DNA of 64,000 nt from Paenibacillus rhizophilus (lineage in GTDB: Bacteria > Bacillota > Bacilli > Paenibacillales > Paenibacillaceae), in assembly GCF_003854965.1 (NCBI RefSeq), contig NZ_RQPI01000001.1:868001-932000 (forward strand), written 5' to 3'. Position 1 is the stretch's first letter. Each line of letters starts with the position of its first letter. Under the pieces are notes generated by a model. The model did not search any database, had not been told where the DNA came from, and saw only the letters and a program-made list of their open reading frames with translations. Positions 1 to 8,348 of the stretch are shown in pieces. The position numbers were made by a program, and so were the translations under genes.

Positions 1-203
1 AAACGTTCTATTCGGATGAGCCGAACAGCTTCATCTCGCGTAAAGTTCTGGAAGAGTTCGTCGATACCACCGGAGAAGTGTATGTGTGCGGACCGGTTCC
101 GTTCATGGAATCCATCATTCGCGAATTGCGGGCGATGGGCATGAAGGAAGACCAGATTCATCACGAGTTCTTTGGTCCGGCTATGCAAATAGAAAACGGA
201 TAA
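1..203 (+). CDS. hmp: Flavohemoprotein Hmp, C-terminal end (5' truncated by window)
   Basis: The reading frame enters at base 3 and runs 66 codons to a TAA at 201-203. It encodes the C-terminal part of the FAD/NAD-binding reductase domain of a flavohemoglobin (nitric oxide dioxygenase), which converts NO and O2 to nitrate with NAD(P)H. Visible hallmarks are the VYVCGPVPFM segment (the conserved CGP nucleotide-binding motif) and the family-typical C-terminus IHHEFFGPA. The globin domain and most of the reductase lie outside the window. A strong hairpin follows, so it ends its transcription unit. The family assignment is firm for so short a piece; paralogous ferredoxin-NADP reductases lack this C-terminal FFGPA tail. 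Confidence 0.85.
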   Translation, partial: TFYSDEPNSFISRKVLEEFVDTTGEVYVCGPVPFMESIIRELRAMGMKEDQIHHEFFGPAMQIENG

Positions 204-253
204 CCCTTACAACAAGATATTCGTCATTTATCCGTCATCGCCATATAGACATT

Positions 254-304
254 AAACGGCGGCCTCTCCCCTTTATAGTTTCGGGGAAAGGCCGCCGTTT
301 TAGG
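254..304 (+). terminator. Rho-independent terminator after hmp
   Basis: Inverted repeat with arms AAACGGCGGCC and GGCCGCCGTTT, extended inward by CCCC/GGGG, followed by T residues. It lies 50 bases after the hmp stop codon. Confidence 0.75.
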
Positions 305-424
305 TTGTATTACAACTTATAACGGATCTCATACTCACAGTTTGCCTTAATATTTCAAAAATTGTCCGACAGACTTCATTGAACAAATCCGCTTAATTCA
401 AGCTCTCGTTCAGCCATTGCTTTC

Positions 425-670
425 TTAGTTTTGTCGGCAGGTACTTCCGTACAAAAACGATCGCCAGAAGTCCGATTCTTTTCCCTGGGACACGGACACG
501 ATATTCTCTTCTTTCAACAACCCGATGGCCTTGCGGATCGTTTCGGGTGAAACTTGATATTTTCCAGCCAGAATGGAACGTCCCGAAATTTTGCTGTTGA
601 CGGGAAATTCACCGCTGACGATTCGTCCGGCAATATCTAATGCGATGGACTTGTAACCGGTTTTCTTCAT
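425..670 (-). pseudogene. Truncated GntR-family regulator
   Basis: An 81-codon frame matching the N-terminal winged helix of a GntR regulator: SIALDIAGRIVSGEF followed by SGRSILAGKYQVSPETIRKAIGLL, the helix-turn-helix with the VS-ETIRKA recognition helix, then VSVSQGK at the wing. GntR proteins continue with a ligand-binding domain; here the frame breaks just after QGK. One base over, the sequence continues as RIGLLAIVFVRKYLPTK and so on for about 28 codons, then stops, which suggests a frameshift followed by loss of the effector domain. It could still make a small DNA-binding protein, but a decaying gene is more likely. The HTH assignment is clear; the original regulon cannot be told. Confidence 0.6.
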
Positions 671-728
671 GCAAGCGTTACTCGCTCCTTCGTTTGATTT
701 TTAAGCATATGACCAATTTGAAATATCG

Positions 729-1526
729 TTATCTGTACATCATCGACCAGGAGCCGATGTCGCGGAAGCCAATCCGTTTGTATATGGAGGCTGCGTCCGG
801 ATTATCGTAAAAGAGGCACAGCGCTTTCCCTTCACTCACCAGCTCGGCGCATAGCTTACTGATTACGGATGTGGCCAATCCCTGTCCCCGGTATGCCGGA
901 TGCGTCGCTACGCTGATTACCATGGCGGACATCGAATTCTCTGCCGTACTCGAAGCCGACGCAGCTACTTGACCAGTCCGTTCGACGAAATAAGTGCGCC
1001 CCGTTCCGGTCTCCAGTGTCCGTCTTAGGCTCCGGCGCGAGCTTTCCGGATTAACGTCGAACTCCTCTATCCCGTCCATGAGCGAACATATGGATTCCAC
1101 ATCTTGAATCGTTGCCCGCTTCACACAGGTCTCCGTGTCAAACCGAGCGCTTGCCTCTGGGTTCAGCTCTTTCAGTTCCGCAAAATAAAGACTTTTCTCT
1201 TTACGGAAGTTAATCACCCCGCTGAACAGGTTCACAAGAGAGGACGAGCCTGATAACATCTCCATCTTACCGTCCTGCAGCATAATTTCGGCAAACCCCT
1301 GCACATTGAACGGCCCGTCCGCATACGGGATATAGCTGTGTTCATAGCGGAGCAGAACCGCCATGGGCTGCGCATCCGCCGGGCCAAATTCCCCCCATAC
1401 TTCCTGAAAATCCTGTTCAAAACCGAAGTTCTCCACATCCGCAATCAGGAATAAATTAAGCGCCGGCTCTTTTCCCAAAAAAGCCAGTAATCCCTCGCGG
1501 TCCTCTTCCGTCAGCTTACGAATCAT
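729..1526 (-). CDS. GNAT-family N-acetyltransferase
   Basis: 265 residues. The C-terminal half is a recognisable GNAT fold, with the acetyl-CoA loop YRGQGLA around residues 212-218 preceded by the beta-4 strand VISVATHP, and a family-typical end (AASIYKRIGFRDIGSW). The N-terminal half looks like a degenerate second GNAT-like domain, as in several two-domain Bacillales acetyltransferases. Substrate unknown. The start is preceded by AGGGGGAG at good spacing. It lies 26 bases upstream of the stalk-domain gene on the same strand, so the two are probably cotranscribed. Confidence 0.8.
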   Translation of the reverse strand: MIRKLTEEDREGLLAFLGKEPALNLFLIADVENFGFEQDFQEVWGEFGPADAQPMAVLLRYEHSYIPYADGPFNVQGFAEIMLQDGKMEMLSGSSSLVNLFSGVINFRKEKSLYFAELKELNPEASARFDTETCVKRATIQDVESICSLMDGIEEFDVNPESSRRSLRRTLETGTGRTYFVERTGQVAASASSTAENSMSAMVISVATHPAYRGQGLATSVISKLCAELVSEGKALCLFYDNPDAASIYKRIGFRDIGSWSMMYR

Positions 1527-1552
1527 ACGGCTCCCCCTAGTGAAAATAAAAA

Positions 1553-2374
1553 TTACTGCGATTTTACGATCCGCGCCCGGAACAGGATATAGTCGGCCTT
1601 TTGCGGAACGGTAAATTTGAATGATACCTGTCCGGCTTTCGGAACCTGAGCGCTTGTTCCGTTAATCTTGCGTACGACAGCGTTCCCCTTTTCATCAACG
1701 AACGTCAGTTCCAGCTCCGTACTGTCCTTGGAAATGACAAAACCGGATGTGTTCTGCACATTCAGGGTAACAAGGTATTCCTTACCTTTCTTTTCCTGTG
1801 ACAGCGTCTCCGGATAGAAAGGATAAGGATGGAACGTGGTTTCCGAGGGAAATGAATCTGCGGAAGGAGCAGGGACAATCCGTCGGAGCAGCACATCCTC
1901 CTTCGCTTTAATCGCCAGTGTGGATTTACCAGTATTTCCTGAAATTATCTCCGAGCGATACACCTTTAGGGCGTTCAAAATTGGAGCCGCCGGCACAAAA
2001 AGCACGCCGTTCCGCAGTTCCGGGGCAGCCCCTAACGACCATGCCAGATCGCCTTCAAACACTGCGGCCAGTTGACCCGCTTTAATGCCCTGCACCTTCT
2101 CGCCGAGCAGAGAGACGGATACGCTTCGGGCTTTTGGATTGTAACTCATATCAGCTCCAATGACTTCGCAAAATGCCCGAATCGGCACCATCCATTTTCC
2201 GGATTTCACATAAGGCGCAAGTTCCCCGGGAAAGAGCACATAGTAATTGCCGATCGAAATCGGCATTTCCTTAGCGACGGGCTTCGGAGCGGCAAACAAT
2301 GCTGACGGCGCAATTGCGACAACCGTCAAGAAAACAAGCAGCAAGATTCCGATCTTTCTTTGAGTCCGAACCAT
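1553..2374 (-). CDS. Secreted stalk-domain (copper amine oxidase N-terminal-like) protein
   Basis: 273 residues. A signal peptide is visible (RTQRKIGILLLVFLTVVAIAPSALFA then APKP), so export is expected. The segment around residues 45-130, with WMVPIRAFCEVIGADMSYNPKARSV and GVLFVPAAPILNALKV, is a stalk domain of the type annotated as copper amine oxidase N-terminal domain, very common in Paenibacillus exported and S-layer-associated proteins. The C-terminal 100 residues look like a beta-sandwich. I place the start at 2374 because AGAAGGAG sits 11 bases upstream; a TTG eight codons earlier overlaps this RBS. Role unknown, probably cell-envelope binding. Confidence 0.75.
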   Translation of the reverse strand: MVRTQRKIGILLLVFLTVVAIAPSALFAAPKPVAKEMPISIGNYYVLFPGELAPYVKSGKWMVPIRAFCEVIGADMSYNPKARSVSVSLLGEKVQGIKAGQLAAVFEGDLAWSLGAAPELRNGVLFVPAAPILNALKVYRSEIISGNTGKSTLAIKAKEDVLLRRIVPAPSADSFPSETTFHPYPFYPETLSQEKKGKEYLVTLNVQNTSGFVISKDSTELELTFVDEKGNAVVRKINGTSAQVPKAGQVSFKFTVPQKADYILFRARIVKSQ

Positions 2375-2485
2375 AGGTAATTTTCTCCTTCTCTCCAAAT
2401 ATATCTATATTTTGGAGCAAAGTCGGTTCCGATGCAAACAAAAAAACGCCAAGCGGACAATGGCCGGCAGAGACAAGCTGCTTTC

Positions 2486-3673
2486 CTACCGATATCCGTG
2501 GGCGTTCTTTGCCTTCCCTTTACCTTCTGTTTTCTTAAAGATCCGCCCGGCATATGACGGACGTTCCTTAATCGCATTCAATACCTCATCGACAATGCGG
2601 CTGGAAGATTCTGTCCGGGAAATGGCCTTCATTTGCCGCTCTATCTCCTCCCGGAAAGGTTGGATTCCAAGTCTCCGGAGCCGGTCCAGTAATTCCCTTT
2701 CATTGCAGGCGGTGTAAATGGCTTTTTGCATGGAGAGAGATTCTGCATTACCGGCTTCCTGACCAGGGAGCGGACGGTACACAATAACGGGCAATAACAT
2801 CGCGAACGCCTCGGTAAGCGTCACCCCTCCCGCTTTGGTCAGCAGGCAAAAGGAAATACTCATCAGTTCATGTACATCGTCTGTATATCCCAGGATGTGA
2901 ACGCGGCTGTTATCCCTGTAAGTGTCCTCCAGAGACTCGCGAAGCCGGTCGTTATTCCCGCAGAGCACGATAAAATCAAAGTCGGTATGGACAAGCACGC
3001 TTTTTAAAATATTCCTGATTCTTGCCATGACCCCGTACGCTCCCCCAGCAAGGAGAATATAGCGCTGGTTATCCTTTAACCTATGCTTCCGCAGAACCTC
3101 GGCCCGATCCGGAGACCGCATGAATGCCTCGCGAATCGGAATCCCGCTGACCGTAATCGCCTGTTCATCAACACCTGACGACAGCATCGCCTCTTTTATA
3201 CTTTCCAAGGGGATAAAATACTTCGTCGTGTGGGGATGAATCCATCTGCCGTGCAGAACATAATCTGTCAAAACGGTAAAGACCGGAAGCTGGATCGCCG
3301 ACTCTCTGCCAAGCTGTGAAGCGGCCAGATACGGAAAAGTGTGAATGATCACGTCGGGCCGGATTTCTTCCAATACCTCTTTCGCTTTTCGCTTTCCCAT
3401 CGAATGCAGAAGCCTGCCGAAGGGATAGTCCGGCTTCATCCCGCTGGTTGCGTTGTATATCAAACCGTAAAGATTCGGGGCATAGACGAAGCTTTTCAAA
3501 TAAAAGGCCCGGGAAACCCCGTTCAGCCAAGGATGGACTTCGGCAAAGAGGTCCACAGTGTGCACCCGGTCAACGCCTCTTGATTTGAACGACTGTTCAA
3601 TGGCCTGGGCCACCTTGGCATGGCCGTCTCCAAACGCGGAAGATACGATAAGCACAACGGGGTCTGGGTTCAT
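2486..3673 (-). CDS. MGDG synthase/UgtP-family glycosyltransferase
   Basis: 395 residues of the GT28 type that joins UDP-sugars to diacylglycerol (UgtP/YpfP) or related lipids. The N-terminal MGDG-synthase domain shows VVLIVSSAFGDGHAKVAQAI, with the G-GH loop that contacts the lipid acceptor. The C-terminal Glyco_tran_28_C domain shows ILLAGGAYGVM and LLTKAGGVTLTEAFAMLLPVIVYRPLPGQEAGNA, the UDP-sugar site with the GG-T-E signature. Peripheral membrane location is expected. Start at 3673 is set by AAGGAG eight bases upstream; upstream in-frame codons lack an RBS. Which lipid is glycosylated cannot be told from sequence. Confidence 0.8.
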   Translation of the reverse strand: MNPDPVVLIVSSAFGDGHAKVAQAIEQSFKSRGVDRVHTVDLFAEVHPWLNGVSRAFYLKSFVYAPNLYGLIYNATSGMKPDYPFGRLLHSMGKRKAKEVLEEIRPDVIIHTFPYLAASQLGRESAIQLPVFTVLTDYVLHGRWIHPHTTKYFIPLESIKEAMLSSGVDEQAITVSGIPIREAFMRSPDRAEVLRKHRLKDNQRYILLAGGAYGVMARIRNILKSVLVHTDFDFIVLCGNNDRLRESLEDTYRDNSRVHILGYTDDVHELMSISFCLLTKAGGVTLTEAFAMLLPVIVYRPLPGQEAGNAESLSMQKAIYTACNERELLDRLRRLGIQPFREEIERQMKAISRTESSSRIVDEVLNAIKERPSYAGRIFKKTEGKGKAKNAHGYR

Positions 3674-3740
3674 GGGAGGGCTCCTTTTTATATAAGCATT
3701 AGTATTATTAATTACCCATTCGCGAAAATTATGCAAAAAT

Positions 3741-3770
3741 AAACAAAGCCCTGATGAACCATCAGGGCTT
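3741..3770 (-). terminator. Terminator after the csoR-like gene
   Basis: Perfect hairpin, arms AAGCCCTGAT and ATCAGGGCTT with a five-base loop. On the minus strand it is followed by TTGTTTATTTTT. It lies 17 bases after the csoR-like stop. Confidence 0.85.
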
Positions 3771-3787
3771 GTTTCGATATTTACATG

Positions 3788-4087
3788 TCACCGGATGTAG
3801 CTGTCCAGCGCTTTGGTGAGATCCTCAAGAACCTTACTCTCATTGCCGTGATGAACCGCTTTGACGACACAGTTCTCCAGATGATCCTTTAGCAGCATCT
3901 TGGCGGCCTTGTCCAGCGCCTTTTGCACGGCTGCGATTTGCAGCAGCACTTCGGAGCAATCCCGGTCTTCGGCGGTCATTTCCTTGACTGCACGTATATG
4001 GCCTTCAATCCGGGCTAATCTGTTGACGATCTGCTTGCGGTACTTATGATCAAAATTGTGTTCGTGATCACCGGATTCCCGAACCAT
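3788..4087 (-). CDS. CsoR-family metal-sensing repressor
   Basis: 99 residues, all-helical CsoR/RcnR family, which binds DNA as a tetramer in the apo form and lets go on metal binding. The core NRLARIEGHIRAVKEM is typical. Candidate ligands are C44, H69 and C73, spaced 25 and 4 residues apart as in the Cys-His-Cys Cu(I) site of CsoR. The family also contains Ni/Co, formaldehyde and persulfide sensors, so the metal is not certain. An additional His-rich N-terminus (HEHNFDH) is present. It lies downstream of the P-type ATPase on the same strand and probably autoregulates the GC-tract operator at 6163-6192. RBS GGAGG precedes the start. Confidence 0.85.
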   Translation of the reverse strand: MVRESGDHEHNFDHKYRKQIVNRLARIEGHIRAVKEMTAEDRDCSEVLLQIAAVQKALDKAAKMLLKDHLENCVVKAVHHGNESKVLEDLTKALDSYIR

Positions 4088-4144
4088 GTGCGCACCCCTC
4101 CGATTGGTCCTATTTCGGCTACTTCATATGATGGCCATGCCGTT

Positions 4145-4174
4145 ATTATATCAAGAGTTGATTCTGAGGGGCAA
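4145..4174 (-). promoter_or_regulatory. Possible internal promoter for the csoR-like gene
   Basis: Minus-strand TTGCCC, 18-base spacer, perfect TATAAT, in the 113-base gap between the ATPase and the csoR-like gene. It could keep the repressor expressed independently of the ATPase promoter. Motif reading only. Confidence 0.4.
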
Positions 4175-4200
4175 TTCCCTTCTTCTCGGGTCAAGAGAGA

Positions 4201-6110
4201 TCAGCGAAGCAGTCTTAGCCCGCTCAAGATCACGGCCAGTGTGCTTCCTTCGTGGCCGACCACGCCGGAGGGCAGATTGATGCAGCCCCAGAAGTTGGAT
4301 ACGACCAATATGGCAATCACGGCGAGCGCAAAAGATATATTTTGCCGGATGACCCTGCGCGCGCGTCGTCCAAGCGATATGGCAAAAGGAATTTTGGAAA
4401 TGTCGTCGGTCATCAGCACAACATTCGCCGTCTCCAGCGCTACATCGGTTCCTCCAGAGCCCATAGCGATTCCTACGGCGGAAGCCGCCAGCGCGGGCGC
4501 ATCGTTAACGCCGTCGCCGACCATGGCGACCTTGCCGTGCTGCTCGGTTAACTGCCGGATCAGCGCAAGCTTGTGATCGGGCATCAGTTCCGCGTGAACC
4601 TCGTCCACGCCGGCGGCCCGTCCGATGGCCTCCGCCGTGAGCTTTGCGTCCCCGGTGAGCATAACGACCTTTTGGTTCATGCTCTTCAGCTTCAGGACGG
4701 CTTCCCGTACGCCGGGACGCAGAATATCCTGTACCGCCAGCATACCGGTCAGTGTGCCACCCGACTCAACGAAGATCACCGTCTTTCCGTCCGCCTCAAG
4801 CTTGCCCGCCGTTTGCAGCATAGCATCGTCCATATTCAGGCTCGCGAGCAGCTCCTTTTTGCCGATGCGGCAATTCCTGCCGTTAACGGTTCCGCTGACT
4901 CCCATTCCCGGTACGGCCTGCATATCCGACGCCGATTCGAATGGAATCCCGGCATCCTTGGCATAATCGACAACGGCCTTGGCGATCGGATGCTCCGACA
5001 AATACTCCAGGGAAGCGGCGAGCGTAAGCAGCTCTTGTTCGCTGTGGCCTTCGGAAGGAATGCAGTCCGTAAGCTTCGGTTTGCCCCCGGTCAGCGTTCC
5101 CGTTTTGTCAAAAGCGACCACTTTCACTTCCCCTATTTGCTCCAGATGGACCCCGCCCTTAAACAATACGCCTTTGCGGGCGGCATTGGAAATGCCGGAC
5201 AGAATCGCAGGCATGATCGAGGATACAAGAGCACATGGCGAAGCGACTACAAGAAAGATCATCGCCCGGTAAACCGTGTTTTCCCAAGACCAGCCAAAGA
5301 GAAACGGAGGCGCGACCATCAGCAGCAGGGCCGCTGCAACCACGCTTTTGGCATAGATGCCCTCAAAACGCTCCACGAACAACTGGCTTGCGGCAGCTCA
5401 TTCTTGGCCTCCTGCACAAGATGGATGATTCGTGCCAGCAGCGTGTCCTCCGCGCCCGCATCGGTATGAATCCGCAGTGCGCCCTGGCCATTGATCGTAC
5501 CCGCGAAGACGGTATCGCCAGCAGCGAGATCGACGGGAATGGATTCACCCGTAATGGAGGATTGGTCTACCGCCGATTGTCCTTCCAGAATGTGGCCGTC
5601 GCACGGAATGCGCTCACCCGGTCTGACGAGCACGACATCGCCTTTTTGCAGCTGGGCCGCCCGGATCTTGACCTCGCCGCCGTCCTTGAGGAGAACCGCC
5701 TCTTCCGGCCGGTACTTCAGAATGGAGGCGATATCCTGGTTCGTCTTCTCCATCGTATAATCCTCCAGCGCGCCGCTCAGACAAAAAATAAAGATCAACA
5801 CCGCGCCGTCCAGCCAGTATCCGATGCCCGCAGCGCCTAATGCCGCGACAACCATCAGGAGGTCTACATCAAGGTCCTTTTCTTTGATCAGGGTTTCCAG
5901 CCCTTCCCATGCTTTCCGGTATCCGCCGACAACATAGGCCAGAATGAAAAAGATGACTTCCACCGTTCCCTGCCCGTTTCTGCCCATCATCCAGGCAATC
6001 CCGATAAACAGCAGACAGGCTGCTGCGATGAACAAGCCTCCATGCTGCTCCCAGATTGCCTTAAACGGCCTCTTCTCCTCTTGTTCACTTCCCAGTATGA
6101 CTTCTCCCAT
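4201..6110 (-). pseudogene. P1B-4-type heavy-metal P-type ATPase, single-base frameshift
   Basis: Two overlapping frames together spell one metal-transporting ATPase. The first (from 6110) carries the N-terminal membrane helices and actuator domain with SSITGES. The second (to 4201) carries SPC in the permeation helix (VVASPCALVSS), DKTGTLT with the phosphorylated Asp, SEHPIAKAV, TGD, GDGVNDAPALA and a C-terminal HEGST. SPC plus HEG-T marks the P1B-4 group (CoaT, B. subtilis PfeT/ZosA, Listeria FrvA), linked to Co or Fe(II) efflux. There is no N-terminal metal-binding domain. The frames would join if one C were restored near 5381-5387 (PQAQLFVERFEG). This is either a true mutation or an assembly error. 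Start at 6110 is set by GGGAGGG; the earlier ATG at 6164 lies inside the promoter. Confidence 0.8.
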
Positions 6111-6145
6111 TTCTCTGTTCCCTCCCAAAGTTTTAAACCAAATGT

Positions 6146-6192
6146 TGAGAATTGTTCTCACCATAATATCCCCCCGGGGGGGTTATTGTAAA
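6146..6192 (-). promoter_or_regulatory. Metal-responsive promoter: CsoR-like GC tract plus Fur-like box
   Basis: Read on the minus strand: TTTACA (6192-6187), 18-base spacer, TATTAT (6168-6163). The spacer is almost entirely a run of seven C then six G flanked by A/T, resembling operators bound by CsoR-family repressors. Immediately downstream, across the expected start site, lies TGAGAAT-N-x-TTCTCA-type dyad (6146-6160): TGAGAA and TTCTCA separated by three bases, close to the 7-1-7 Fur box. The ATPase start codon is 36 bases further on. Confidence 0.6.
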
Positions 6193-6281
6193 TAAATGAT
6201 GTCAGATTTTTTGTGACAAAAATCGTATAATTTGCCGGATATACTGTGAAGCGCTTTAAATATACTTGGCGATTAACGGCC

Positions 6282-6320
6282 AGCAGCCGGTCTGGGAAGT
6301 TTATTCCCTAACCGGCTGCT
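6282..6320. terminator. Inverted repeat between endonuclease-fold gene and ATPase promoter
   Basis: Perfect ten-base arms AGCAGCCGGT/ACCGGCTGCT, with an inner GGGAA/TTCCC pair in the loop. It sits 42 bases after the stop of the minus-strand gene at 6363. There is no good T run on the minus side, so termination is only probable. Confidence 0.45.
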
Positions 6321-6362
6321 TTCGTGTATGGAACGCTCCTATACAGACACTTGAGAATGAAA

Positions 6363-7181
6363 CTACAGCTCAGCGGCGACCCCGAAATGATCCGAGACGA
6401 CCGCTCCCCGAATGCCGTTCATGACGACATGGCAGGATTTAGCCTGAAGCGGCCGATTGGAGAAAATATAATCAATGCGCAGTTTGCCCTCGTTCTCATC
6501 CCAGCCCTTGATGGCTTTGGTGACCGTGGCTCCGTCGTCTTTAAATGATGCTGACGCATAGAGGTCGTTCCAGCCTTTTTGGGCGACGTAATCATAGCCT
6601 TCGTGACGAATTTCCGCTACATTGTTGAAATCGCCCATGATAAACACCGGCAATGCCTTTAGCGTGTCCAACTTGGCCTGCGCGGCATCCCATTGTCCCC
6701 TGAATGGCTCCACTTCATCATTCCACCAGCCGAAATGACCGCTCACAAACCAGGTTTCCTCCCCGCCGGCCTCTGCTTTGACTCCGACAATCTTCCGCGT
6801 GCGGTAGTTTTCGTAATCCCGTATGACCGACACGTACTCGCTGAATGCGTCGATAACGGGGGTGAGCGTCAAGATCGCCAAACCTTCGTCGTACTTTTCA
6901 AATCCCGTATGTACCGGTATCCATGTCCAATAATAGGGAATACCCAGCTTTTGCAGAAGGACGAAGGCGTAATTATCCTGTCTGACCACCGTGTCCGGTT
7001 CGGCCCGAAAGAAACGTTCCAAATCGCAGGCGGACAGCGCCTCCTCCTCCTTGGACTGGTTGACCTCCTGCAGAGCGATGACATCAAACTGCTGTTCCCT
7101 GATAAAATCGGCCAAGTGTTCTATCTTCTGAAGCTGGTCGGTTTCCATCCATGCATGGGTGTTCAAAGTCAATATTTTCAA
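6363..7181 (-). CDS. Endonuclease/exonuclease/phosphatase-fold hydrolase, MapP-like
   Basis: 272 residues with all EEP-fold motifs: LTLNTHAW at the N-terminus, ALQEVNQ (metal-binding Glu), SGHFGWWNDE, MGDFNN (catalytic Asp and Asn), RIDYIFSN and a terminal SDHFGV. The layout and the segment PYYWTWIPVHTGFEKYDEGLAIL resemble the cytoplasmic sugar-phosphate phosphatases of the maltose-6'-phosphate phosphatase (MapP) type more than nucleases, but this is inference. I choose a TTG start at 7181 because AAGGGGA lies seven bases upstream and homologues begin with MKILTLNTH; a GTG 15 codons earlier lacks an RBS. No phosphotransferase genes are near. Confidence 0.7.
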   Translation of the reverse strand: MKILTLNTHAWMETDQLQKIEHLADFIREQQFDVIALQEVNQSKEEEALSACDLERFFRAEPDTVVRQDNYAFVLLQKLGIPYYWTWIPVHTGFEKYDEGLAILTLTPVIDAFSEYVSVIRDYENYRTRKIVGVKAEAGGEETWFVSGHFGWWNDEVEPFRGQWDAAQAKLDTLKALPVFIMGDFNNVAEIRHEGYDYVAQKGWNDLYASASFKDDGATVTKAIKGWDENEGKLRIDYIFSNRPLQAKSCHVVMNGIRGAVVSDHFGVAAEL

Positions 7182-7237
7182 GACCAATCCCCTTGCTTTC
7201 TTTATTGTAAAATGTTGTATTGGCACTAAAGCTCTTT

Positions 7238-8122
7238 TTATGCCTTGGCTACTTTTGCAGGCTCATAATGAACATGAACATCATAAACATCAGAATTACA
7301 CTTTAATTCATCTTCAACCCGTGTTGCGATTTCATGAGCTTCTTGAAACTCCAGTTTTGCCCCAACAAGCAATACAACGTCTACGACCGCATTGCTTCCG
7401 TAATTTCTTGCTCTTATTTCTTTAACTCCCTCTACTCCTCTTACGTTCAATACGGTTTCTTTGAATGATTGAATCATATTCTCATCAAAACCATCAGTCA
7501 AATAGTGGGATGCTTCACGGAAAATTTCCCAAGCCGTTCTACAAATAATGAATCCAACTGCAACAGCTGTAAGCGGATCTAGCCAAGGCAAATTAAATTG
7601 GGAACCGATGATCCCAACTACCGCTCCAATACTCACATATGCATCAGAAATATTATCTTTTGCTGCGGCCATAACGGCTTGACTGTTTATTTTGAGTGCC
7701 AGTTTTTTGTTGTATCGATATACACAGTACATTACAATGGCGCAGAAAATCCCTGCCCATGCAGAAATGAGATCAGGAGATTGTTCCTTTCCGTGAAACA
7801 TAGAAACAACAGCTTCGTAAAGCACTTGCAACCCTACAGCCATCATGATAAAAGAAGCCATTAAAGAAGCTACGGTTTCCGATTTCCAGTGTCCATACGG
7901 ATGATCTTCGTCTGCTGGTTTCCGCGCCAATCTTAAACCAATTAACACGGCAATGGATGCAACAATATCCGTCGCATTATTCAGACCGTCCGCCTTCAAA
8001 GCTTCGGAGTTAGCTGCATAACCAATGATTAATTATAAAGCAGATAAACAGATGTAAGCTATAATACAAACTATTGCGCCATGCTCGCCTAATTTCAAGT
8101 TATCGTACCTTTGCTGATCCAT
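7238..8122 (-). pseudogene. Cation diffusion facilitator transporter with in-frame stop
   Basis: Full gene of 295 codons from ATG at 8122 (AAGGGG upstream) to 7238, interrupted by TAA at 8033-8035 (codon 30), inside the first membrane helix. The rest is an intact CDF/ZnT-family exporter: NNATDIVASIAVLIGLRLA and EDHPYGHWKSET carry the conserved Asp and the DHPYGH motif of helices II-III, followed by DNISDAYVSIGAVVGI (metal-binding helix V) and a C-terminal cytoplasmic ferredoxin-like domain ending VHVHYEP. These proteins exchange Zn, Mn, Fe or Cd for protons. The residue lost was probably Lys (AAA to TAA). Reinitiation at TTG 7999 would lack helix I, so a null allele is likely unless the base is an error. 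Confidence 0.75.
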
Positions 8123-8297
8123 TCTAAGATAAAGCCCCTTCCAATCCGCTTTCATACCTGCTTATACTATCAGTTAGGATATAAGTGGGTCTAGAGAAAC
8201 GTTTTTTCGTCAAGGTTAATAAATAACGGCAGACAAACAAAGTTGCCTGTGCGAAAAATGTTTGCGCTATGCAAATCTGACGATTTCCCACCCGCAC

Positions 8298-8332
8298 AAA
8301 AAAAGACGAGCCGATTTCAGCGCGCCTTTTTT
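8298..8332 (-). terminator. Terminator after DUF2935 gene
   Basis: A-tract, imperfect GC-rich stem, T-tract; arms AAAAAAAGACGAGC and GCGCGCCTTTTTT with two mismatches. It is symmetrical enough to work in both directions. The 175 bases between it and the CDF start at 8122 hold no gene that I can see. Confidence 0.6.
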
Positions 8333-8348
8333 CCGATGAACCAAAGAA

